14,201 bases of DNA from an uncultured Cetobacterium sp. (lineage in GTDB: Bacteria; Fusobacteriota; Fusobacteriia; Fusobacteriales; Fusobacteriaceae): assembly GCA_900766645.1 (NCBI GenBank), contig CAAFWD010000143.1:1-14201 (forward strand), in the 5' to 3' direction. Shown piece after piece: positions 8,057 to 14,201 of the stretch (within the stretch, counting starts at the first letter, position 1; each line of letters opens with the position of its first letter). Both the position numbers and the translations under genes were made by a program. The notes beneath the pieces were generated by a model that was not told where the DNA came from, made no database searches, and saw nothing but the letters and a program-made list of their open reading frames with translations.

Positions 8057-9625
8057 TTATTTTTCTGCCCTTGATATATTGTAGTTATTACTTGGGCTCC
8101 ATAATAAATATTCTTTCACTCCTAAATCGTTCATAGCTTTTATCTGCTCTCTAACTTCTTTCTCTCTATATCTAATATATCCTTTTACCCAAGTTGCTGT
8201 AAAATCTTGTATCCAAGGTCTAATTATTGATGGATTATCTATATTTTCGTTTCTATTTATAGAATCTTTTAATGAATAATATATAGTTTCATACGGTTTT
8301 GCATCAGGTACTGCTATACCATATGCTCCTTTTCCATAATGACTTGGATACATCATAGGTGATATATAATCTACAACTTGACTTACTGTTTCCCAATGTT
8401 GTCCTAATCCCATATCATCTTTAAAAGTTCCAACCTGACCATATACATCAGCACTTATGTAAACCTGTAATGGATCTAATCTTTTTTTAGCGTATTTTAA
8501 ATATTTTTGAATAGTTTCTGGTTTTGACTCATTTTGTGTGTTTCTATAATTCAATTTTGAATCTAATTTTCCACCATTAGAAGCTGGGAATCTTACATAA
8601 TCAAATTGAATTTCATTAAATCCAACTTTGGCAGCCTCTTCTGCAACAGATACATTATAATCCCATAATTTTCTATCATGAGCTGATACCCAAATAATTC
8701 CATCACTATTTGTGTACGGTTTTCCTGTATCTCTTTTTATTATCGCTTTATCCGGATTTGCTTTAGCATATGTCGGATCTTTAAACGAAACAATTCTAGC
8801 AATAGTATATATCTTATTTTCTTTCATCTTTTTCATAAATGCATTTATGTCTTTAATTGGATAATTTTTAGTTACTGGAACTCCAAATTTTTTGGGTGCT
8901 TCCATTTGGAATGCTAAAACTCCATTGTCATCTTTTACATCAATTACAAAAGCGTTTATCTCTGTATCATTAGCTAATTTTATTAATTTAGCTAATTTTT
9001 TTTCACTACCAATACTATAAATATTTAAATAAACCCCTTTTACATCTATCCTTGGATTATTCTCATAATTCTTTAAAGGATAAGTATTTTCAAAATCTAA
9101 ATTTCCCCATTTAGATGGTAGAGTTTCATTTAAATTTTTTGCAAAAGTTACATCTCCAATCCATCCCTCTTTAACTTTTAAATCTTTTTTATATCTTATT
9201 TTATTTACATTTTTTGTAGTTTCTCCATTTTTTACTTCTTTAGTATCTAATAACTCAACTCTTGTCCCTTTTCTAACCGAGTCTATTTTTTTTGTTTGGT
9301 TATCATCAGAATATACATATAAAACATTATTCTTTATAAAAAAATACTCCTTTTTCGGAATATCTACACTCTTTTTTATCTCTTTTTTAGTAGCTACTTC
9401 CACTACCTCTTTTTTATCTTCTTTTATTACTTCATCTTTTTTTTGAGGAACTTCTACAGGTGTAGTAGCTTTTGAAAGCATATCCACCTGTATCTCTTCT
9501 TTAACCATTTGAGGTTCTTCTTCATTTTTCATAACAAATTTTTTCATCCCACAAGATATTGTAAAAATTAGTAATCCTAATATAAACAAAAATCTTAAAA
9601 ATTTTCTTTTGTCTTTTACTCTCAC
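8057..9625 (-). CDS. Lipoprotein with SH3-like and DUF4015 putative glycoside hydrolase domains, GTG start
   Basis: This 522-residue envelope protein has a basic start, a hydrophobic segment (10-24) and a lipobox-like TISC with Cys25. It is probably lipidated, though Thr at -3 is not ideal. A Lys/Glu/Val-rich linker (about 33-92) follows, then a bacterial SH3-like region (about 96-162). A C-terminal barrel of the DUF4015 putative glycosyl hydrolase family runs from about 195 to the end. Barrel marks are FVIDVKDDNG (226-235), FDYVRFP (341-347), SADVYG (391-396), SPMMYPSHY (422-430) and PWIQDF (470-475). The acidic residues at strand ends suggest carbohydrate binding or cleavage, but the substrate is unknown. 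The start is GTG, five bases after GGAGG. Its stop lies 61 bp before truB. Peptidoglycan or a surface glycan as substrate would be inference only. Confidence 0.88.
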   Translation of the reverse strand: MRVKDKRKFLRFLFILGLLIFTISCGMKKFVMKNEEEPQMVKEEIQVDMLSKATTPVEVPQKKDEVIKEDKKEVVEVATKKEIKKSVDIPKKEYFFIKNNVLYVYSDDNQTKKIDSVRKGTRVELLDTKEVKNGETTKNVNKIRYKKDLKVKEGWIGDVTFAKNLNETLPSKWGNLDFENTYPLKNYENNPRIDVKGVYLNIYSIGSEKKLAKLIKLANDTEINAFVIDVKDDNGVLAFQMEAPKKFGVPVTKNYPIKDINAFMKKMKENKIYTIARIVSFKDPTYAKANPDKAIIKRDTGKPYTNSDGIIWVSAHDRKLWDYNVSVAEEAAKVGFNEIQFDYVRFPASNGGKLDSKLNYRNTQNESKPETIQKYLKYAKKRLDPLQVYISADVYGQVGTFKDDMGLGQHWETVSQVVDYISPMMYPSHYGKGAYGIAVPDAKPYETIYYSLKDSINRNENIDNPSIIRPWIQDFTATWVKGYIRYREKEVREQIKAMNDLGVKEYLLWSPSNNYNISRAEK

Positions 9626-9630
9626 ATTGT

Positions 9631-9635
9631 CCTCC
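9631..9635 (-). promoter_or_regulatory. Ribosome binding site for the GTG start of the DUF4015 lipoprotein
   Basis: GGAGG on the minus strand lies five bases before the GTG at 9625. An ATG at 9627-9625 overlaps it in another frame but is followed at once by TGA, so GTG is the only workable start at this site. Confidence 0.8.
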
Positions 9636-9657
9636 GCTCACTTAATTAATTATTATT

Positions 9658-9686
9658 ATTTTATCAACTTTATAAAAAAAAATCTA
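9658..9686 (-). promoter_or_regulatory. Candidate extended -10 promoter for the DUF4015 lipoprotein gene
   Basis: On the minus strand, TAGATT (9686-9681), 17 bp, then TGA-TAAAAT (-10 at 9663-9658). The -35 matches only three of six, but the extended -10 is good. The region is extremely AT-rich, so chance matches are likely. Confidence 0.35.
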
Positions 9687-9697
9687 CTAAATAATCC

Positions 9698-9726
9698 TTG
9701 TTTGGAGATGTTTTACATGATACTAT
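9698..9726 (+). promoter_or_regulatory. Candidate extended -10 promoter for the M16 protease operon
   Basis: TTGTTT (9698-9703), 17 bp, then TACTAT (9721-9726) preceded by TGA. This is five of six at the -10 with an extended TGn and three of six at the -35. The predicted start is near 9733. The leader carries AAGGAGG (9751-9757) eight bases before the ATG at 9766. Confidence 0.5.
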
Positions 9727-9765
9727 TATTCTAAATTAATTATATATTATAAGGAGGAATCTATT

Positions 9766-12534
9766 ATGAAAATATCCAAGGTCTTATCTATTTTTTTTAT
9801 GATGCTATTTTCAACTCTTTTATTTTCAGAGTCTCTTCCCCTATCGGACAAAATAGTTTCTGGAAAATTAGACAATGGCTTAGAATACTATATCTATCAA
9901 AATAAAAAACCTGAAGGAAAAGCTTATTTAAATCTAATTATTAAAGCTGGATCGCTTCAAGAAAAAGATTCACAGCAGGGACTGGCACATTTTTTAGAGC
10001 ATATGGCTTTTAACGGAACTACAAAATATAAAAAAAATGATATTATCAAATATCTTCAGTCTATTGGGCTTACCTTTGGCGGTGATTTAAATGCTTATAC
10101 TAGTTTTGAAGAAACTGTTTATGAACTAAATACACCTTCTGATAAAAAAGACCTTGAAACTGCAATAGAAGTTTTAAAAGAGTGGTCTAGTGAAATGACA
10201 TTAAATCCTAATGATATTGAAGAGGAAAAAAATGTTATTTTAGAAGAATGGAGACTTAGACAAGGTTTATCTCAAAGAATGGGAGATATTCAAAAAAAAG
10301 TTATTTTTGGAGATTCTTTTTATTCAAAAAGATTCCCTATTGGAAAACCTGAAAATATACAAAATGCAAATAAAAACCTTTTAGAAAATTACTATAAGAC
10401 GTGGTATCAGCCCCACAATATGGCAATTGTTGCAGTAGGTGATTTTTCTCCAGAGAATGTTGAGACCTATATAAAAAAATATTTCTCATCTTTAAAAAAT
10501 ACAACTTTAGAAAAAAGAAAAGAACACCTTATTCCTTTGTATAATAAAAATGAAATTATCACTTTTACTGATCCTGAACTTACAACAACAAAATTAACTT
10601 TATTTATAAAAAATAAGATTCAACCTGTTAATAGCACTAACTCTTTAAAAACTACATTAGAAAAAAATATTTTTACTTCTATTTTAAATTCTAGATTTTC
10701 TCAGACATCAAAAACAACTACCTCACCTTATATTTCATCTTACTCTTTCAATTCTTCTTTAAATAGTACTACTGGAGTCTTTGGTGTTGGAGCAACTATA
10801 AAAGATAATAATATTAATGGAACTTTAGAAAACATTTTCATTAATTTAAAAGAAATTTCTTCCAATGGTGTATCTTCTAATATTTTAGAGCTAGAAAAAA
10901 TAAACCTTATCAATCAGATGAAATTGATTATTAATAATAAAGATAGTATTGAGAATACTTTCTACTCTTCAGCTTTAAAAGAATATTTTCTAAATGATGT
11001 AACATTTATGGACCCATCTAAAGAGTTTGAAATAAGCAAAAATATAATTTCTGCTATAACTTCTGAAGATATGCAAAAAATTGCTACAAACCTTCTTCAA
11101 ACGCCATACAATATATTTATAACTTCTAATAGTAAAAATGAAAATAAAATACCTTCTAAAAATAATATACTTTCTTTAATTGAAGCAACCAAAAATAAAA
11201 CAATTGAAAAAAATAACTTTAATTCTTTAAACTTAATGCTAAATCCTTTAAATATAAAAGAGGGAGAGATTACATTTATCAAAAACTTTCCTAACTATTC
11301 AGAATATAAACTTTCCAATGGAATAAAAGTTTTATATAAAGAGACTAATTTTGATAAAGATAGTATTACGATAACGCTTTCTAAACCAATTGGTAGTTCT
11401 AACTTTAATTATAAAGATTATATTAACTCTATATTTTTGCCCAATATAATCAAAAACTCTGGAGTGTCGAATATATCCTCTAAAGATATTGAAATGTATT
11501 TCAAAGGAAAAAACTTTAGTGTTTATCCTTATATTGACACTTATTCTCAAGGTTTTATTATAAAAACCACTCATGCTGATTTAAAAGAAAGTTTAAATTA
11601 TTTTAGATCTTTAGTTGAATATCCTATTATTTCTTCAGAAGTTTTTTCATCTGAAGTTGAAAGTTTTAAAGAAAGTATAAAAAATAGAGAAAATTCACCT
11701 ATGGCTGTTTTTATAGACAATTATTTAAAAACTTTAAACTTAAATCATCCTAGAAAAAAATCCCTTACTCTTGAAGATTTAAATGAGCTAGACTCTGAGA
11801 TAATTTTAAAAATTTATAAGGAAAGTTTAACAAACTTTTATGGTTATTCAATGGAAGTCGTTGGTTCTATTACTAAAAATGATTTCTTGGAAATTTCTAA
11901 AAAATATTTTGCTTCTCTACCTACCAATAAAAACGATTTAATTATTAAACCCTTAGGTATATCTTATCCTAAAAACATCGTAAAAAAAGAAGTTGTTAAA
12001 GGAATTGATAAAAAATCCACTGTTATAATAACATATCCTTTTAAAATGAATTACTCTCTTGAAAACAGAGCCAAATTTAAAGCACTAGCTAATATTACAA
12101 ATAGCATTTTATTAGATGAAATAAGAGAAAAATTAGGTGGAGTTTACTCCATAAATACTTCTGGTAATTTAGATTATGATAACTACGGAGAAAATAATTT
12201 TCAAATATATTTTAATACTGATACAAAAAGAGTTGAGGAAATATCGTCTGCTGTCATCAGTGTAGTTAATAATATTATCTCCGGTAATTTCAAAGAAGAT
12301 AAAGTTTTAGATGTTCAAGAAAGTTACAAATTAGCTTATCAAGACAGCATAAAAGAAAATTCATTTTGGTCTCAAGTATTAAAGAAAAAAAATTTAATAA
12401 CAGACTATGAATTTTATACTCCTATAAGGTATAATAGTATTGTAAATTATAATTCTATAAAAGATTTTGCTAAAAAAGCAATAGACAAAAACAATTACGT
12501 AGAGGTAGTGCTTCTACCTGAGAGGGAGGAATAA
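9766..12534 (+). CDS. Secreted M16 family zinc metalloprotease, PqqL-like
   Basis: This is a predicted periplasmic or envelope zinc protease of 922 residues, close to the length of E. coli PqqL. It has a signal peptide (hydrophobic 6-20, cleavage probably near 21-23, no lipobox). The inverted zinc motif HFLEH supplies ligands H75 and H79 and the catalytic E78. The third ligand is a glutamate in the EEEKNVILEEW block, probably E154. AFNGT and NAYTS-x-EETVYEL after the zinc motif resemble PqqL. The second M16 half (from about 512) has no HxxEH and is presumably structural; it ends with the family's REKLGGVYS block (about 787-795). An Asn/Lys/Ser-rich linker lies near 455-505. AAGGAGG precedes the ATG. 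The substrate is unknown; peptide import and degradation is known for PqqL but only inferred here. Confidence 0.9.
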   Translation: MKISKVLSIFFMMLFSTLLFSESLPLSDKIVSGKLDNGLEYYIYQNKKPEGKAYLNLIIKAGSLQEKDSQQGLAHFLEHMAFNGTTKYKKNDIIKYLQSIGLTFGGDLNAYTSFEETVYELNTPSDKKDLETAIEVLKEWSSEMTLNPNDIEEEKNVILEEWRLRQGLSQRMGDIQKKVIFGDSFYSKRFPIGKPENIQNANKNLLENYYKTWYQPHNMAIVAVGDFSPENVETYIKKYFSSLKNTTLEKRKEHLIPLYNKNEIITFTDPELTTTKLTLFIKNKIQPVNSTNSLKTTLEKNIFTSILNSRFSQTSKTTTSPYISSYSFNSSLNSTTGVFGVGATIKDNNINGTLENIFINLKEISSNGVSSNILELEKINLINQMKLIINNKDSIENTFYSSALKEYFLNDVTFMDPSKEFEISKNIISAITSEDMQKIATNLLQTPYNIFITSNSKNENKIPSKNNILSLIEATKNKTIEKNNFNSLNLMLNPLNIKEGEITFIKNFPNYSEYKLSNGIKVLYKETNFDKDSITITLSKPIGSSNFNYKDYINSIFLPNIIKNSGVSNISSKDIEMYFKGKNFSVYPYIDTYSQGFIIKTTHADLKESLNYFRSLVEYPIISSEVFSSEVESFKESIKNRENSPMAVFIDNYLKTLNLNHPRKKSLTLEDLNELDSEIILKIYKESLTNFYGYSMEVVGSITKNDFLEISKKYFASLPTNKNDLIIKPLGISYPKNIVKKEVVKGIDKKSTVIITYPFKMNYSLENRAKFKALANITNSILLDEIREKLGGVYSINTSGNLDYDNYGENNFQIYFNTDTKRVEEISSAVISVVNNIISGNFKEDKVLDVQESYKLAYQDSIKENSFWSQVLKKKNLITDYEFYTPIRYNSIVNYNSIKDFAKKAIDKNNYVEVVLLPEREE

Positions 12535-12535
12535 A

Positions 12536-12865
12536 ATGCCACATTTAAAATTTAGAGGTATTGATAAGCAAGTTCTTATAGATAACAGTAAAGAGCTTAT
12601 CGATGGACTGACTGATCTTATAAAATGTGATAGAACTTGGTTCACTATTGAACACACTGAAACAGAATATATTTTCGATGGGAAGATTGTTCCAGGATAC
12701 ATTTTTGTTGATGTAGCTTGGTTTGATAGGGGACAAGAGGTTAAAGATCAAGTTGCTGATCTAATAACTAAATTTTGTAAAAAATTAGCTAACGACAATG
12801 ATACAACAGTTATTTTTTATCCTTTAGAAGGAAATAACTACTACGATAATGGAGAACATTTCTAA
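12536..12865 (+). CDS. DUF1904 family protein, tautomerase-superfamily fold
   Basis: This small cytoplasmic protein of 109 residues begins MPHLKFRGI. That N-terminus and the overall size match the DUF1904 family, which belongs to the tautomerase/MIF superfamily. In active superfamily members the proline exposed after removal of Met1 (Pro2 here) acts as the catalytic base. Its presence is suggestive, but no substrate is known for DUF1904. The ATG follows the protease stop by a single base and its GGGAGGA site lies inside the protease gene, so the two are probably translationally coupled. shikimate kinase follows after 4 bp. There is no signal peptide. The family assignment comes from recognising the N-terminal block; a profile search would settle it. 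Confidence 0.8.
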   Translation: MPHLKFRGIDKQVLIDNSKELIDGLTDLIKCDRTWFTIEHTETEYIFDGKIVPGYIFVDVAWFDRGQEVKDQVADLITKFCKKLANDNDTTVIFYPLEGNNYYDNGEHF

Positions 12866-12869
12866 TTAA

Positions 12870-13388
12870 ATGAAAGATAACATTGCACTTATCGGCTTCA
12901 TGGGAAGCGGAAAAACAACCATCGGAAAGATTTTAGCTAAAAGTTTAGATATGAAATTTGTTGATATCGACAAATGTATATCTATCCGTGAGAAAAAAAC
13001 CATCCCTGAAATATTTGAAGAGTTTGGAGAAGTGTATTTTAGAGATTTAGAAAGACAAATAATTGAAGAAGAATCTAGAGATAACAATATTGTTATTTCT
13101 ACTGGTGGTGGAGCTATTATAGATAATACTAATATAAAAAATCTTAAGGAAACATCTTTTGTTGTTTTTTTAGATTGTAATATTGAAACTATCTATGAAC
13201 GAGTTAAGCGTAGCAAGTCTAGACCTCTTCTTAATAATGCTGAAGATCTTTTAGAAAAAATTACTGATCTGTATGAAAAAAGAAAAATGCTATATCAAAT
13301 ATCAGCTGATTTTTCTATTCACATAACATCTGATACTAATATTTACGACAGTGTTGAAAAAATAAAAAATGCTTATATTTTAAGCTAA
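12870..13388 (+). CDS. aroK: Shikimate kinase
   Basis: Shikimate kinase phosphorylates shikimate at the 3-hydroxyl with ATP, the fifth step towards chorismate and the aromatic amino acids. It is 172 residues, the standard single-domain size. The Walker A loop is GFMGSGKTT (9-17). D32 and D34 of VDIDK bind magnesium and shikimate, with R58 (YFRDLE) and the STGGG loop (77-81) completing the substrate site. R118 in the RPLL lid follows. Its ATG is only 4 bp after the DUF1904 stop. The nearest GGAG (12851-12854) is rather far upstream, so re-initiation from the preceding gene is likely. No other aromatic pathway gene is in the window. The aroK name is used for the family; aroL-type is not excluded. 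Confidence 0.95.
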   Translation: MKDNIALIGFMGSGKTTIGKILAKSLDMKFVDIDKCISIREKKTIPEIFEEFGEVYFRDLERQIIEEESRDNNIVISTGGGAIIDNTNIKNLKETSFVVFLDCNIETIYERVKRSKSRPLLNNAEDLLEKITDLYEKRKMLYQISADFSIHITSDTNIYDSVEKIKNAYILS

Positions 13389-13399
13389 GGAGGGTCTCT

Positions 13400-14173
13400 A
13401 TGAATAGATTATATGGAAAAACTGTATTTATTACAGGAGCGACAAAAGGAATTGGTAAAAGTTGTGCAATTTTATATGCTGAAAAAGGTGCTAATCTTAT
13501 TCTAACAGCTAGATCTTCTGATTTACTAGATTCTCTAAAAGAAGAGATCATAAGAAAATATGGTGTCCGTGTACACACGCTAACTATGGATGTAAGTTGT
13601 AGCAAAGATGTATCTGACAAGATTTCATCTCTTCCAGACTCTTTCAAAGCTATTGATATCCTTATCAATAATGCTGGATTAGCTCTTGGAATGGATAAAG
13701 CTTATCTATCTTCTTTTGAAGATGTCGATACTGTTATCGACACAAACGTTAAAGGCCTTATATATGTTACCTCTTGTATAGTTCCTTTAATGCTAAAAGC
13801 TAAAAAAGGACATATAATCAATCTTGGATCTGTTGCTGGTGATGCTAGTTATGCTGGTGGAGCAATTTATTGTGCTTCTAAAGCTGCAGTTAAGAGTTTT
13901 ACTGATGGATTAAGAATCGATTTAGTTGATACAAATATCAGAGTTACTAACATTAAACCTGGTTTAGTTGAAACTAATTTTAGTGTAATTAGATTTAAGG
14001 GTGATAAAATAAAAGCTGCTAAACCTTATGATGGAATCGATCCATTGACTCCCGAGGATGTTGCTGAAGTTATAGTTTACACTACTAGTTTACCTGAAAA
14101 TATTCAGCTTACTGAGATAGCTCTGACACCTAACCATCAAGCAGATGGGCGTACTGTTCATAGAGAAAAATAA
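13400..14173 (+). CDS. SDR family NAD(P)-dependent oxidoreductase, YdfG-like
   Basis: This classical short-chain dehydrogenase/reductase of 257 residues has the cofactor loop TGATKGIG (12-19). R38 after the second strand favours NADP(H). NNAG lies at 90-93, and the catalytic set is N116, S144, Y157 and K161 (YCASK). The YxxxK spacing and NLGSVAGDASYAGGAIY block resemble E. coli YdfG and related 3-hydroxy acid or serine dehydrogenases, so it may reduce a small hydroxy-acid or semialdehyde substrate. The exact substrate cannot be read from sequence. AAGGAGG overlaps the aroK stop and lies five bases before the ATG, so it is co-transcribed with aroK. The gene is complete; the 28 bases after it to the window end hold nothing recognisable. 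Confidence 0.92.
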   Translation: MNRLYGKTVFITGATKGIGKSCAILYAEKGANLILTARSSDLLDSLKEEIIRKYGVRVHTLTMDVSCSKDVSDKISSLPDSFKAIDILINNAGLALGMDKAYLSSFEDVDTVIDTNVKGLIYVTSCIVPLMLKAKKGHIINLGSVAGDASYAGGAIYCASKAAVKSFTDGLRIDLVDTNIRVTNIKPGLVETNFSVIRFKGDKIKAAKPYDGIDPLTPEDVAEVIVYTTSLPENIQLTEIALTPNHQADGRTVHREK

Positions 14174-14201
14174 TTAAAACACTTAATGAAAAATATTATA
14201 A

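Noticed and set aside
9280..9300. Homopolymer T run in the DUF4015 gene as a possible phase-variation tract
   Set aside because: Runs of seven to nine A or T occur throughout this AT-rich window, and the frame is intact here.
9642..9649. TTAATTAA palindrome in the divergent promoter region
   Set aside because: It is short and expected by chance in such AT-rich sequence; no longer operator-like symmetry was found around it.
12514..12751. Minus-strand open frames opposite the DUF1904 gene
   Set aside because: They are shadows of a gene with a good ribosome site and recognised N-terminus; no ribosome site or domain was seen.
1..14201. Search for tRNAs, CRISPR repeats, insertion sequences, phage, toxin-antitoxin or defence genes
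   Set aside because: No repeated units, cloverleaf-like sequence or recognisable mobile or defence proteins were seen; every long frame that is not a shadow is accounted for.

Overview
The window is a very AT-rich bacterial chromosome segment holding twelve protein genes, almost all housekeeping. Low G+C, strong AGGAGG-type ribosome binding sites, short intergenic gaps, outer-envelope lipoproteins and the protein sequences together suggest a member of the Fusobacteriota (Fusobacterium or Cetobacterium type). That placement is inference from sequence style, not a database result.

Layout. Positions 1-4368 are a minus-strand operon read from a clear promoter at 4399-4427: ktrB and ktrA (potassium uptake), then mnmG and rsmG (tRNA wobble-uridine modification and 16S rRNA methylation). 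rsmG runs off the left edge. A second minus-strand block, 9625 down to 4489, holds a lipoprotein with a DUF4015 putative glycoside hydrolase domain, truB (tRNA pseudouridine-55 synthase), typA/bipA (ribosome-associated GTPase) and a small ankyrin-repeat lipoprotein. It appears to end at a 12-bp hairpin at 4443-4471. truB probably also has its own extended -10 promoter. From 9766 rightwards a plus-strand operon encodes a secreted M16 zinc protease (PqqL-like), a DUF1904 tautomerase-superfamily protein, shikimate kinase (aroK) and a short-chain dehydrogenase. A 140-bp divergent promoter region (9626-9765) separates the two directions. No stretch over 300 bases lacks a gene.

How the genes work together. 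Two of the three blocks combine ribosome or tRNA maintenance (mnmG, rsmG, truB, typA) with cell-envelope functions (K+ channel, lipoproteins). The third links a periplasmic protease with aromatic biosynthesis and a reductase. No RNA genes, CRISPR arrays, insertion sequences, phage genes or defence genes were seen. I found no convincing undescribed system. The most useful observations are two non-ATG starts, a corrected ktrB start, an ATG-stop overlapping a GTG start, a U-tract-less hairpin, and the uncharacterised lipoproteins and DUF1904 gene in conserved-looking operons.
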